DNA of 64,000 nt from Streptomyces sp. RB17 (GTDB taxonomy: Bacteria > Actinomycetota > Actinomycetes > Streptomycetales > Streptomycetaceae), in assembly GCF_009604455.1 (NCBI RefSeq), contig NZ_WEGL01000003.1:372001-436000 (forward strand). Direction: 5' to 3'. Within the stretch, counting starts at the first letter, position 1. The number at the start of each line of letters is the position of its first letter. Positions 53,102 through 62,160 of this stretch are shown piece by piece. A program made the translations under genes and the position numbers. The notes under the pieces were generated by a model. The model did no database searches, was not told the DNA's origin, and worked only from the letters and a program-made list of their open reading frames with translations.

Positions 53102-53719
53102 ATGACTGCCAAGCCACGCCGCCGCCTGATCCTCGCCTCCCGGTCCCCCGCCCGCCTGGGCCTCCTGAGGCAGGCCGGCCTCGATCCCGAGGTGATCGTG
53201 AGCGGCGTCGACGAAGACGCCGTCACCGCCCCCACCCCCGCCGAGCTGGCGCTCGCCCTGGCCGAGGCGAAGGCCTCGGTCGTGGCGGCGAAGCCGGAGG
53301 TGCAGGGCGCCCTGGTGATCGGCTGCGACTCGGTGCTGGAGCTGGACGGACAGGCCCTCGGCAAGCCCGCCGACGCCGAGGAGGCCACCGCCCGCTGGAA
53401 GGCGATGCGCGGCCGGGCCGGAACCCTCCAGACGGGGCACTGCATCTGGGACACGACCGCCAAGCGGTACGTCTCCGGCACCGCCTCCACCGTCGTCCGC
53501 TTCGGCGAGCCGACCGACGAGGAGATCGCGGCGTACGTGGCCTCGGGCGAACCCCTCTACGTCGCCGGGGCCTTCACCCTGGACGGCCGTTCGGCGCCGT
53601 TCATCGAGGGCATCGAGGGCGACCACGGCAACGTGATCGGCATCAGCCTGCCCCTGGTGCGCAAGCTGTTGGCCGAGTTGGGCGTCGGTATCACGGAGTT
53701 GTGGTCACCGGACGAGTGA
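53102..53719 (+). CDS. maf: Maf-type nucleoside triphosphate pyrophosphatase
   Basis: A 205-aa house-cleaning pyrophosphatase hydrolysing non-canonical NTPs, historically named septum formation inhibitor. It starts with the family motif [18 protein letters not shown], has the catalytic [18 protein letters not shown] and the [20 protein letters not shown]-terminus. Its 3' end overlaps the convergent membrane protein gene by 29 bp. maf next to accD/accE is also seen in M. tuberculosis. Confidence 0.93.
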   Translation: MTAKPRRRLILASRSPARLGLLRQAGLDPEVIVSGVDEDAVTAPTPAELALALAEAKASVVAAKPEVQGALVIGCDSVLELDGQALGKPADAEEATARWKAMRGRAGTLQTGHCIWDTTAKRYVSGTASTVVRFGEPTDEEIAAYVASGEPLYVAGAFTLDGRSAPFIEGIEGDHGNVIGISLPLVRKLLAELGVGITELWSPDE

Positions 53720-54278
53720 CCTGGGCGGGCACGGTGTCCTGCGGCTCGTCGTCCCCGCCCTGCGGCTCGTCCGTACGCGGGGCCGGCAAGGACGCCGCAT
53801 CCGGAGCCGTGACCGGCCCGGGCTCGGCCTCGGCCTCCGGGCCGCCGCCCTCGCCCGCGCCGTCCCCGGCCGCACCCGCCTCCGCGCCCCCGTCACGGTC
53901 GTACGTCATCAGCAGCAGGACGACGAGGCCGAGCACGACCACCATGAACAGGAACGCCGTCCAGCCGACCAGGCCCCAGACGAAGGCGCCCAGCAGGCCG
54001 TGCACGACCGCCACGCTGATCAGCAGGACGCGGCCGAAGCCCGCGGGGGCGCGGTCGCGTATCGCGACCAGGACGGCCACCAGCGCGCACAGCACGAAGT
54101 ACAGGCCGAAGACGACGCCGCCGATCTTCGACGACGTCGACATCACGTGCGGATCGAGTCCGGCCAGGGACATCTGCTGCCGGTCGACGACCACGCCGAG
54201 GAACCAGTTCAGCGCCGCGACGAAGACCGCCTCCGCCAGAAGGACGATCGCCACGACCCATGCCACCGGTCTGCGCAC
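53691..54278 (-). CDS. Integral membrane protein, four helices
   Basis: A 195-aa protein from the GTG at 54278. Four hydrophobic segments ([79 protein letters not shown]) precede an acidic Gly/Glu/Pro-rich cytoplasmic tail. It appears to be a conserved actinobacterial hypothetical. The start is uncertain: a second GTG is one codon upstream and an ATG much further at 54422. Confidence 0.75.
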   Translation of the reverse strand: MRRPVAWVVAIVLLAEAVFVAALNWFLGVVVDRQQMSLAGLDPHVMSTSSKIGGVVFGLYFVLCALVAVLVAIRDRAPAGFGRVLLISVAVVHGLLGAFVWGLVGWTAFLFMVVVLGLVVLLLMTYDRDGGAEAGAAGDGAGEGGGPEAEAEPGPVTAPDAASLPAPRTDEPQGGDDEPQDTVPAQVTRPVTTTP

Positions 54279-54645
54279 CACCGGTCCCCACCCACTCTCG
54301 AGCCTCGCCGCTGTTACCCCAGGTACGTAAGAGTCGTCATGAACGCTACTAACGGGTAAACCGTGGGACAAGGGTTTGCGCGGCAGCAAAGAATCATTGG
54401 GCCATTCGTAGGGACTCGACAAAGAAACAGAGTGGGCCGCAGCACGCTCTCACAGAGACCTTGACCACATGACGGGGCTAGGGTTTCCCGGAGGAGCCCT
54501 GCGTACGACCGTGCGACAAGGGTTTTCGCGGGTCGAGCGAGCCTCGAATCACGCTCCGTGTGGGCAAGCTCACCATTGGGGACGGGTCGAAGTGCCGTGT
54601 CGGCAGTCCCTAAACTCGGCTTGTTTCAAGGAGGGAGCCTCAATC

Positions 54646-56418
54646 GTGCGCAAGGTGCTCATCGCCAACCGTGGCGAAATCGCTGTCCGCGTGGCCCGGG
54701 CCTGCCGGGACGCCGGGATCGCGAGCGTGGCCGTCTACGCCGACCCGGACCGGGACGCTCTGCATGTCCGCGCCGCGGATGAGGCGTTCGCCCTGGGCGG
54801 TGACACGCCGGGCACCAGCTATCTGGACATCGAGAAGGTGCTGAACGCGGCGCGCGAGTCCGGCGCGGACGCCATCCACCCGGGGTACGGCTTTCTCTCG
54901 GAGAACGCCGACTTCGCCCAGGCGGTGCTGGACGCGGGCCTGATCTGGATCGGCCCGCCGCCGCAGGCCATCCGCGACCTGGGTGACAAGGTCGCCGCCC
55001 GCCACATCGCGCAGCGCGCCGGCGCCCCGCTGGTGGCCGGCACCCCGGACCCGGTGAGCGGTGCCGAGGAGGTCGTGGCCTTCGCGGAGCAGCACGGCCT
55101 GCCGATCGCGATCAAGGCCGCCTTCGGTGGCGGCGGCCGCGGCCTGAAGGTCGCCCGCACCCTGGAAGAGGTCCCCGAGCTGTACGACTCGGCGGTCCGT
55201 GAGGCGGTCGCCGCCTTCGGCCGCGGCGAGTGCTTCGTCGAGCGCTACCTCGACCGCCCCCGGCACGTGGAGACCCAGTGCCTGGCGGACCGGCACGGCA
55301 ACGTGGTCGTCGTGTCGACCCGTGACTGCTCGCTGCAGCGCCGCCACCAGAAGCTGGTCGAGGAGGCCCCGGCGCCGTTCCTCTCCGAGGAGCAGGTCGC
55401 CGAGCTGTACCGCGCCTCGAAGGCCATCCTGAAGGAGGCCGGCTACGTCGGCGCCGGCACCTGCGAGTTCCTGGTCGGCCAGGACGGCACGATCTCCTTC
55501 CTGGAGGTCAACACCCGCCTCCAGGTCGAGCACCCGGTGACCGAGGAGGTCGCCGGCATCGACCTCGTGCGCGAGATGTTCCGCATCGCCGACGGCGAGG
55601 AGCTGGGCTACGACGACCCGGCGCTGCGCGGCCACTCCTTCGAGTTCCGCATCAACGGCGAGGACCCGGGCCGCAACTTCCTGCCCGCCCCCGGCACGGT
55701 CACCAGGTTCGATGCCCCCTCCGGCCCCGGTGTCCGCCTGGACGCGGGCGTGGAGTCGGGCAGCGTGATCGGCCCGGCCTGGGACTCCCTGCTGGCCAAG
55801 CTGATCGTCACGGGCCGTACCCGCAAGGAGGCCCTGGAGCGGGCCGCGCGTGCCCTGGACGAGTTCCAGGTCGAGGGCATGGCCACGGCGATCCCCTTCC
55901 ACCGCGCGGTGGTCAGGGACCCGGCCTTCGCCCCCGAACTGACCGGCTCCACCGAGGCGTTCACGGTCCACACCCGCTGGATCGAGACCGAGTTCGTCAA
56001 CGAGATCAAGCCGTTCGCCGCCCCCGCCGAGGCCGAGGCGGAGGAGGACGCGGGCCGTGAGACGGTCGTCGTCGAGGTCGGCGGCAAGCGCCTGGAGGTC
56101 TCCCTCCCGTCCTCCCTCGGCATGTCCCTGGCCCGCACCGGACTCGCGGCCGGCGCCAAGCCGAAGCGCCGCGCGGCCAAGAAGTCCGGCCCCGTCGCCT
56201 CCGGCGACACCCTCGCCTCCCCCATGCAGGGCACGATCGTCAAGGTCGCGGTCGAGGAGGGCCAGGAGGTCAAGGAGGGCGACCTGGTCGTCGTCCTGGA
56301 GGCCATGAAGATGGAACAGCCCCTCAACGCGCACAAGGCGGGCACCATCAAGGGCCTGAGCGCGGAGGTCGGCGCGTCCGTCACCTCCGGCGCGGCGATC
56401 TGCGAGATCAAGGACTGA
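54646..56418 (+). CDS. accA2: Acyl-CoA carboxylase alpha subunit (biotin carboxylase + BCCP)
   Basis: A 590-aa subunit that carboxylates its own biotin with ATP and bicarbonate. The biotin carboxylase part (1-450) has [20 protein letters not shown], the ATP-grasp glycine loop [27 protein letters not shown] and the FRINGEDP segment. The BCCP domain at the C-terminus has EAMKMEQ with biotinyl Lys555. GTG start after AAGGAGG; the length equals S. coelicolor AccA2. It works with PccB/PccE and with acetyl-CoA carboxylase beta subunits elsewhere; BirA, encoded here, modifies it. The 54279-54645 spacer holds its promoter region and no gene. Confidence 0.96.
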   Translation: MRKVLIANRGEIAVRVARACRDAGIASVAVYADPDRDALHVRAADEAFALGGDTPGTSYLDIEKVLNAARESGADAIHPGYGFLSENADFAQAVLDAGLIWIGPPPQAIRDLGDKVAARHIAQRAGAPLVAGTPDPVSGAEEVVAFAEQHGLPIAIKAAFGGGGRGLKVARTLEEVPELYDSAVREAVAAFGRGECFVERYLDRPRHVETQCLADRHGNVVVVSTRDCSLQRRHQKLVEEAPAPFLSEEQVAELYRASKAILKEAGYVGAGTCEFLVGQDGTISFLEVNTRLQVEHPVTEEVAGIDLVREMFRIADGEELGYDDPALRGHSFEFRINGEDPGRNFLPAPGTVTRFDAPSGPGVRLDAGVESGSVIGPAWDSLLAKLIVTGRTRKEALERAARALDEFQVEGMATAIPFHRAVVRDPAFAPELTGSTEAFTVHTRWIETEFVNEIKPFAAPAEAEAEEDAGRETVVVEVGGKRLEVSLPSSLGMSLARTGLAAGAKPKRRAAKKSGPVASGDTLASPMQGTIVKVAVEEGQEVKEGDLVVVLEAMKMEQPLNAHKAGTIKGLSAEVGASVTSGAAICEIKD

Positions 56419-56439
56419 GGTCCAGCCGTACGAAGCCGA

Positions 56440-56469
56440 GTTGGCCCCCGGTGCACACCGGGGGCCAAC
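56440..56469 (+). terminator. Terminator of accA2
   Basis: Perfect 14-bp stem GTTGGCCCCCGGTG / CACCGGGGGCCAAC around a 2-nt centre, 21 bp after the stop. Confidence 0.85.
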
Positions 56470-56497
56470 CGTCTTTCCGGGGCCCCGAGCCGGCCGC

Positions 56498-56844
56498 GTG
56501 GACTTCGTCTTCACGGTCACCAGCGCCGGCCCCGATCGGGTCGCCGAGGTGCTCCGCCGGCTGATGGATGCGGCACCACAAGGCTCTCTCCGCGTGGTGG
56601 ACGGACCGGACGGCGTGGGCTTCCAGGTCAGTGGCGAAGGTGACTCGGCCGCCCGGATCGCGGTGTTGCTGATCGTCTGGTGGACCACGGTCGGCTCGGC
56701 CGGCCCGCCCGTCACCATCAGCGTGGACGTGCCCGGCGGCGGGCGGCAGGTCATGACCACCTCCCGGCCGAGCGACATCGACAAACCCCTCTCCCTGATC
56801 GAACAGTTGGGGGCTGCTGGGCGCGGGACGCGGAGGAGTCGTAG
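56498..56844 (+). pseudogene. Decayed small gene, possible EACC1-like component
   Basis: From a GTG at 56498 a ~115-aa frame shows beta-alpha-beta character: FVFTVTSAGPDRVAEVLRRL, then a hydrophobic run IAVLLIVWWTTVGSA and VTISVDVPGGGRQV. After a G5 run (56809-56813) the frame becomes Arg-rich, while the alternative frame ends sensibly at TAG 56842-56844, just before the next GTG. A one-base loss is inferred. The layout loosely recalls the effector-associated constant component EACC1; this is unverified. Confidence 0.4.
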
Positions 56845-56847
56845 GCC

Positions 56848-57683
56848 GTGGGAGACATCGCCAAGGGCGTCCTCGGCGGCGGCTGGACGCTGCTCGTCGG
56901 CTGGATCCTGCCGACCGCGCTGAATCTGTCCGTGTTCCTGTTCGCGGTCGCGCCCAGCCTGCACGGACCCTCGGCGCTGAGCCGCCACCGGCCGACGTCG
57001 GCGGGCCACTCCGCGCTGCTCCTCCTGGTCACGGCCCCTCCTGCTCGGCCTGGTCCGCAACGCGCTCCAGACCCCCCTCTACCGCTTCCTGGAGGGGTCC
57101 ACGCTGTGGCCGGCCGTGGCGTACGAGCGTGGCTGCCGGGTGCAGCGGGCCCGGCGCGGGCGCATCGCCGACCGGCCGGCCGGCGGCCACCTCAACGCCA
57201 TCCGCCGCTTCGAGGAGTACGGCCACGACCGCTACCGGCTCGACACCCAGGTCCTGTGGAACGAGCTGACCAGCGTCGCCCCGGAGTGGACGCGCAAGGA
57301 GAACGACACCGTCCGCACCAACGTCGACTTCTTCGTGGCCTCTGTACGGCCATGCGGCGGTGGCAGTTTCGGCGCTCGCCGCGCTGGCGTCCGGCCGGGC
57401 CGACCGCCCGGTGCTGGTGGTCACGGCCGTCGTACTGACCGCCCTGATCCCCGTCCGGTACCACGCGGCGGTGGCCGCCACCGACGAGTGGGCGGCGGCG
57501 GTACGCGCCCTGGTCAACCTCGGCCGCAAGCCCCTGGCCGAGACCCTCGGCCCGGTCCTGCCGGCCGACCTGGAGGAGGAGCGGACCATGCGGCAGCTGG
57601 TGACCCGCATGTCCCGCCGCCGGTACGCCCCGGCGGCCCGGTCGGCCCTGGCCCCTTACCGAGCCCAGCCACCCGCGCCCTGA
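56848..57683 (+). pseudogene. Frameshifted membrane protein gene
   Basis: The coding signal moves through three frames. Part 1 from GTG 56848: GDIAKGVLGGGWTLLVGWILPTALNLSVFLF, two membrane helices. At the C4 run 57035-57038 one extra C shifts the frame; removing it gives TALLLGLVRNALQTPLYRFLEG, then RGCRVQRARRGR and NAIRRFEEYGHDRYRLDTQVLWNELTSVAPE. Near 57341-57350 another shift leads to YGHAAVAVSALAAL... LVTRMSRRRYAPAA. Restored length would be about 278 aa. The family is not recognised. Sequencing error is the alternative to decay. Confidence 0.65.
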
Positions 57684-57692
57684 AGGGGCGCG
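57674..57692. repeat. Dispersed intergenic repeat copy with hairpin
   Basis: CGCGCCC-TGAAG-GGGCGCG followed by GGGCTGTG, related to the copies at 49582 and 52851. It directly follows the decayed membrane gene. Confidence 0.5.
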
Positions 57693-57790
57693 GGGCTGTG
57701 TTCGATATGCGGCTCCGCCGCGTGGGCGCGAGAAACCACGACGTACCCGCACCCGCCCAACCACTCAAGCCCCTACGGCGATCAGGCACC

Positions 57791-58726
57791 TCAGCGCCGC
57801 CGCAGATCAGCGACGCGCCCCCGCTCGGCCCCCGCCTGCTGGTCCCCCAGCATTCCACGCAGCCCACCTCCAGGGACCCCCCGCCTTGGCCCCGGCAGGG
57901 ATGCGCGCCGCGCCGGGGCCTGCTCACCCCCCGGAGGGGCCCCGTTCGCCCCGGCCACGGCGATCTGCACCCCCTGGTCGGCGAGCGCCTGCAGTTCGGT
58001 GGCGGCGCGGTCGTCGTGAGTCGGGGGCTCGTCGGTGACCAGGCGGGTGATGAGGTCGGTCGGCACGGTCTGGAACATCGTGTCCGTGCCGAGCTTGGTG
58101 TGGTCGGCGAGGACCACGACCTCCGCGGCGGCCTGCACCAGCGCCCGGTCGACGGACGCCGAGAGCATGTTGGACGTGGACAGCCCACGCTCGGCGGTGA
58201 GCCCGCTCCCCGACAGGAAGGCCTTGGACACCCGCAGCCCCTGCAGGGACTGCTCCGCGCCGGAGCCGACGAGGGCGTAGTTGGAGCCGCGCAGGGTGCC
58301 ACCGGTCATCACGACCTCCACGCGGTTGGCATGGGCCAACGCCTGGGCCACCAACAAGGAGTTGGTGACGACGGTCAGCCCGGGCACCCGCGCGAGCCGG
58401 CGGGCCAGCTCCTGCGTGGTCGTACCGGCCCCGACGACGATGGCCTCGCCCTCTTCGACGAGGCCCGCCGCGAGGTCGGCGATGGCCGTCTTCTCGGCGG
58501 TCGCGAGATGAGACTTCTGCGGAAAGCCGGATTCTCGCGTGAACCCGCCCGGCAGTACCGCACCGCCGTGCCGGCGGTCGAGGAGTCCTTCTGCCTCCAG
58601 TGCCCGCACGTCCCGCCGTACGGTCACTTCGGAGGTCTGGACGACGCGGGCGAGCTCACGGAGCGACACGGCACCGTTCGCTCGCACCATTTCGAGGATC
58701 AATTGGCGACGTTCAGCAGCGAACAC
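57791..58726 (-). CDS. DeoR family transcriptional regulator with extended tail
   Basis: A 311-aa regulator. The N-terminal DeoR HTH is clear (RRQLILEMVRANGAVSLRELARVVQTSEVTVRRDVRALEAEGLLDRRHGGA, about 5-57). The DeoRC sugar-phosphate-isomerase-like sensor spans about 75-235 (IVVGAGTTTQELARRL, VVTNSLLVAQAL, VVVLADHTKLG). The last ~50 residues (from GANGAPPGG to GRVADLRRR) are Gly/Arg-rich and lie over a recurrent Streptomyces intergenic sequence, so the natural stop may have been lost to a repeat. The effector is probably a sugar phosphate; the target is unknown. Confidence 0.9.
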   Translation of the reverse strand: MFAAERRQLILEMVRANGAVSLRELARVVQTSEVTVRRDVRALEAEGLLDRRHGGAVLPGGFTRESGFPQKSHLATAEKTAIADLAAGLVEEGEAIVVGAGTTTQELARRLARVPGLTVVTNSLLVAQALAHANRVEVVMTGGTLRGSNYALVGSGAEQSLQGLRVSKAFLSGSGLTAERGLSTSNMLSASVDRALVQAAAEVVVLADHTKLGTDTMFQTVPTDLITRLVTDEPPTHDDRAATELQALADQGVQIAVAGANGAPPGGEQAPARRASLPGPRRGVPGGGLRGMLGDQQAGAERGRVADLRRR

Positions 58727-58892
58727 GAAACTGACAGTAACCCCAGCGACCGTCTGGTTTCAGCAGTTTGCGCCGAATAAACGAAGTTGTTCGCATGGCA
58801 GGTCGGGAAGTGGTATAGGACCTACCCGCCCCGACTATGCCGTGCGCACACGCGGCAACTCCCCGTGACCAGCGGGAAGTTGGATCCGGCCA

Positions 58893-60341
58893 TCAGGCCT
58901 CCGCGCCGGCCTTGCGGGTGTGGAGCTGCCGGGCCACCTCCGCGATCGACCCCGAAAGGGAGGGGTACACCGTGAACGCGTTCGCGATCTGTTCGACCGT
59001 CAGATTGTTGTCGACGGCGATCGAGATGGGGTGGATCAGTTCCGAGGCGCGCGGTGCCACGACCACACCGCCGACGACGATCCCCGTACCCGGCCGGCAG
59101 AAGATCTTCACGAAGCCGTCCCGGATGCCCTGCATCTTGGCGCGCGGGTTGCGCAGCAGCGGGAGCTTCACGACCCGGGCGTCGATCTTGCCCGCGTCCA
59201 CGTCGGCCTGCGTGTAGCCGACGGTCGCGATCTCGGGGTCGGTGAAGACGTTCGAGGAGACCGTCTTCAGGTTCAGCGGGGCCACCGCGTCGCCGAGGAA
59301 GTGGTACATGGCGATACGTCCCTGCATGGCCGCTACGGAGGCCAGGGCGAAGACTCCGGTCACGTCACCGGCCGCATAGACGCCCGGAGCGGTCGTCCTG
59401 GACACCTTGTCGGTCCAGATGTGCCCCGAGTCGCGCAGCTTGACGCCCGCCTCCTCCAGGCCGAGCCCGGCGCTGTTCGGGATGGCGCCGACGGCCATCA
59501 GGCAGTGGGTGCCGCTGATGACCCGGCCGTCGGCCAGCGTCACCTCCACCCGGTCCCCGACCCGCTTGGCGGAGGCGGCGCGGGAGCGGGCCATGACGTT
59601 CATGCCACGGCGCCGGAAGACGTCCTCCAGCACGGCGGCGGCGTCCGGGTCCTCACCCGGCAGCACGCGGTCCCGGGACGACACGAGCGTGACCTTCGAC
59701 CCGAGGGCCTGGTACGCGCCGGCGAACTCGGCACCGGTCACACCGGAGCCGACCACGATCAGCTCTTCCGGCAGCTCGGTGAGGTCGTAGACCTGGGTCC
59801 AGTTCAGGATGCGCTCGCCGTCGGGCTGGGCGTCGGGCAGCTCGCGCGGGTGACCGCCGGTGGCGATGAGGACGGCGTCGGCGGTGAGGGTCTCCTCGGT
59901 GCCGTCGGCGGCGGTGACGACGACCTTCCGTGACCCGTCGAGGGCCTGCATGCCGTCCAGCCGGCCACGGCCGCGCATGACCCGGGCGCCGGCGCGGGTG
60001 ACGGAGGCGGTGATGTCGTGCGACTGGGCGAGAGCGAGCCGCTTCACACGCCGGTTGACCTTCCCGAGGTCCACCCCGACCACCCGGGCCGCCTGCTCCA
60101 GCGGCGGGGTGTCGTCGGCGACGATGATGCCGAGCTCTTCGTACGACGAATCGAAGGTCGTCATGACCTCGGCCGTAGCGATAAGGGTCTTCGACGGCAC
60201 GCAGTCGGTCAGTACCGACGCTCCGCCCAGACCGTCGCAGTCGGCGACGGTCACCTCCGCCCCGAGCTGGGCGGCCACCAGGGCCGCTTCGTATCCGCCG
60301 GGTCCGCCACCGATGATCACGATCCGAGTCACGTACTCCAT
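58893..60341 (-). CDS. lpdA: Flavoprotein NAD(P)H-quinone reductase (LpdA-like)
   Basis: A 482-aa FAD enzyme of the pyridine nucleotide-disulfide reductase family. FAD site RIVIIGGGPGGYEAALVAAQ, NAD(P) site LIVVGSGVTGAEFAGAY, second FAD motif APGVYAAGDVTG and a dimerisation domain with TDPEIATVGYT and the HPISIA region. The redox motif is GGASVLTDCVPSKT: only Cys47 remains and the usual first Cys is replaced, as in M. tuberculosis LpdA (Rv3303c), a quinone reductase rather than a dihydrolipoamide dehydrogenase. Synteny with deoD and pmmB supports this. Confidence 0.92.
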   Translation of the reverse strand: MEYVTRIVIIGGGPGGYEAALVAAQLGAEVTVADCDGLGGASVLTDCVPSKTLIATAEVMTTFDSSYEELGIIVADDTPPLEQAARVVGVDLGKVNRRVKRLALAQSHDITASVTRAGARVMRGRGRLDGMQALDGSRKVVVTAADGTEETLTADAVLIATGGHPRELPDAQPDGERILNWTQVYDLTELPEELIVVGSGVTGAEFAGAYQALGSKVTLVSSRDRVLPGEDPDAAAVLEDVFRRRGMNVMARSRAASAKRVGDRVEVTLADGRVISGTHCLMAVGAIPNSAGLGLEEAGVKLRDSGHIWTDKVSRTTAPGVYAAGDVTGVFALASVAAMQGRIAMYHFLGDAVAPLNLKTVSSNVFTDPEIATVGYTQADVDAGKIDARVVKLPLLRNPRAKMQGIRDGFVKIFCRPGTGIVVGGVVVAPRASELIHPISIAVDNNLTVEQIANAFTVYPSLSGSIAEVARQLHTRKAGAEA

Positions 60342-60403
60342 TGTCCCGCACGCTTCAAGGTGCTACTGCCCGGGGGCGCGCGGAAGCTTCTCCTGGGACG
60401 GAA

Positions 60404-60431
60404 GTGACTCGCGTTCCCCCTGCCGTACCCT
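60404..60431 (+). promoter_or_regulatory. Leaderless promoter of the cyclotransferase-like gene
   Basis: GTGACT (60404-60409), 16 nt, TACCCT (60426-60431), then 6 nt to the ATG at 60438. No ribosome-binding site is present, so the transcript should start at the A of the ATG. Confidence 0.65.
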
Positions 60432-60437
60432 CTCCCC

Positions 60438-60875
60438 ATGTCGCTCTATGCCGCTTACGCCGGCAACCTCGACGCGCGTCTGATGTCCCACCGCGCCCCG
60501 CACTCCCCGCTGCGCGCCACGGGCTGGCTGAACGGCTGGCGGCTGACGTTCGGCGGCGAGCACCTGGGCTGGGAGGGCGCGCTCGCGACGATCGTCGAGG
60601 ACCCGCTCGCGCAGGTCTTCGTCGGCCTGTACGACATCGCACCCCTGGACGAGGAGTCCCTCGACCGGTGGGAGGGCATGGGGCTGGACCTCTACCGCCG
60701 GGTACGGGTGCGCGTGCACACCCTCGACGGCGAGGAGGCCGCGTGGACGTACGCCCTCAACGCGTACGAGGGCGGACTTCCGTCGGCGCGTTACCTCGGG
60801 GAGATCGCCGACGCGGCGGAATCCGCGGGAGCGCCCCACGATTACGTGATGGAGCTGCGGAAACGGCCCTGCTGA
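60438..60875 (+). CDS. Gamma-glutamylcyclotransferase-like (AIG2/GGCT fold) protein
   Basis: A 145-aa soluble protein with the N-terminal YAAYAGNLD of the GGCT fold (usual YGSN replaced by AGNL), the LNGWRLTFGG strand region and the loop LYDIAPLDEESLDRWEG that normally carries the catalytic Glu. Family members cyclise gamma-glutamyl compounds or act on gamma-glutamyl amines; the substrate here is unknown. A leaderless start is likely. Confidence 0.85.
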   Translation: MSLYAAYAGNLDARLMSHRAPHSPLRATGWLNGWRLTFGGEHLGWEGALATIVEDPLAQVFVGLYDIAPLDEESLDRWEGMGLDLYRRVRVRVHTLDGEEAAWTYALNAYEGGLPSARYLGEIADAAESAGAPHDYVMELRKRPC

Positions 60876-60889
60876 GCGGGCGCCGACCA

Positions 60890-60895
60890 TAAAAT
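60890..60895 (+). promoter_or_regulatory. -10 element of the RelE/ParE-like gene
   Basis: TAAAAT is close to the ideal -10 and rare in such GC-rich DNA. The leader is about 25 nt with GGGAG before the ATG at 60927. Confidence 0.5.
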
Positions 60896-60926
60896 CGAGT
60901 GCACCGACGCACCAACGGGAGAGCGC

Positions 60927-61208
60927 ATGGCCCCCACGACCACCTACGACGTCTATTACACGGTGCAGGCCGCGGCGGCCCGCGACCGCCTCGACGACCG
61001 GCAGCGGAACGCGTTCGACAAGGGCATCGCCATGCTCGCCCGCGACCCCTTCCTCCCGGTGTCCCGGCCCATAGGCTCCACCGGCGACGACCGTACGATC
61101 CGCCTCACCCAGAACATCCTGGTGGAGTACACGGTGAGCCGCGGCCGTCTGCTGATCTTCATCGTCGAGGTCTTCAACGACAAGGACGTCCTCATCACCG
61201 ACGAGTGA
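60927..61208 (+). CDS. Orphan RelE/ParE-fold toxin-like protein
   Basis: A 93-aa protein with RelE/ParE layout: strand [16 protein letters not shown], helix [13 protein letters not shown], then [40 protein letters not shown], the anti-parallel sheet seen in these toxins ([25 protein letters not shown]). No antitoxin gene is next to it on either side, and the PNP gene follows. It has its own promoter. It may be a domesticated or solitary member; toxicity is not implied. Confidence 0.6.
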   Translation: MAPTTTYDVYYTVQAAAARDRLDDRQRNAFDKGIAMLARDPFLPVSRPIGSTGDDRTIRLTQNILVEYTVSRGRLLIFIVEVFNDKDVLITDE

Positions 61209-61278
61209 CGGACCGCCCGCGGCGTGGTTCTCGTCGGAAACGACAAGACAACGATCGCATTCCCGTGACGTCTGTCAT

Positions 61279-61308
61279 CTACGCGCGTAGGCGAAGAGCG
61301 GCTACCCT
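61279..61308 (+). promoter_or_regulatory. Leaderless promoter of PNP with a 12-bp palindrome
   Basis: TACCCT (61303-61308) ends 7 nt before the GTG at 61316, typical of a leaderless mRNA. The perfect palindrome CTACGCGCGTAG (61279-61290) covers the -35 position, so a repressor or activator bound there would control the gene. Confidence 0.6.
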
Positions 61309-61315
61309 CGACCCC

Positions 61316-62140
61316 GTGAACGCATCTCTTCTTCCGGACGACATCCAGGGCGACCCGTACGCCGCCGCCGACGCCGCCGCCGCGCGCCTGCGCGAACTCA
61401 CCGGCGCCGAGACCCACGACGTCGCCCTCGTGATGGGCTCCGGCTGGGCTCCGGCCGTCGACGCCCTTGGCGCACCCGATGCCGAGTTCCAGGTCACCGA
61501 GCTGCCCGGCTTCCCGCCGCCGGCCGTCGAGGGGCACGGCGGCAAGGTCCGCTCGTACTCCTTCGGTGACAAGCGGGCCCTGGTCTTCCTGGGCCGCACG
61601 CACTACTACGAGGGCCGCGGCGTCGCCGCCGTCGCCCACGGCGTGCGCACGGCCGTGGCCGCCGGCTGCAAGACCGTGGTCCTGACCAACGGCTGCGGCG
61701 GCCTGCGCGCGGGCATGCGCCCCGGCCAGCCGGTCCTGATCAGCGACCACATCAACCTGACGGCGACGTCCCCCATCGTCGGCGCGAACTTCGTCGACCT
61801 GACGGACCTCTACTCGCCCCGCCTGCGCGCCCTGTGCAAGGACATCGACCCCTCCCTGGAGGAGGGCGTCTACGCCCAGTTCCCCGGCCCGCACTACGAG
61901 ACCCCGGCCGAGATCCGCATGGCCCGCGTCATCGGCGCGGACCTGGTCGGCATGTCCACGGTCCTGGAGGCCATCGCCGCCCGCGAGGCGGGCGCCGAGG
62001 TGCTGGGCATCTCCCTGGTCACCAACCTGGCGGCCGGCATGACCGGCGAACCCCTCAACCACGAGGAGGTCCTCCAGGCGGGCCGCGACTCGGCGGCACG
62101 GATGGGCCAGCTGCTGGCACAGGTGCTGGGCAAGCTGTAA
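61316..62140 (+). CDS. deoD: Purine nucleoside phosphorylase (trimeric type)
   Basis: A 274-aa salvage enzyme splitting purine nucleosides with phosphate. Signature blocks: [16 protein letters not shown] (phosphate), [48 protein letters not shown] and VTNLAAGM...LNHEEVLQ with the base-binding Asn. GTG start, no Shine-Dalgarno. The partner gene downstream, phosphomannomutase/phosphopentomutase-like, would handle the sugar phosphate produced; M. tuberculosis has the same deoD-pmmB neighbours, but here a minisatellite separates them. Confidence 0.95.
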   Translation: MNASLLPDDIQGDPYAAADAAAARLRELTGAETHDVALVMGSGWAPAVDALGAPDAEFQVTELPGFPPPAVEGHGGKVRSYSFGDKRALVFLGRTHYYEGRGVAAVAHGVRTAVAAGCKTVVLTNGCGGLRAGMRPGQPVLISDHINLTATSPIVGANFVDLTDLYSPRLRALCKDIDPSLEEGVYAQFPGPHYETPAEIRMARVIGADLVGMSTVLEAIAAREAGAEVLGISLVTNLAAGMTGEPLNHEEVLQAGRDSAARMGQLLAQVLGKL

Positions 62141-62160
62141 GGAACAGGACACCAGACCGG

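Noticed and set aside
54640..57060. 806-aa minus-strand open frame
   Set aside because: Antisense of accA2 with no recognisable domain.
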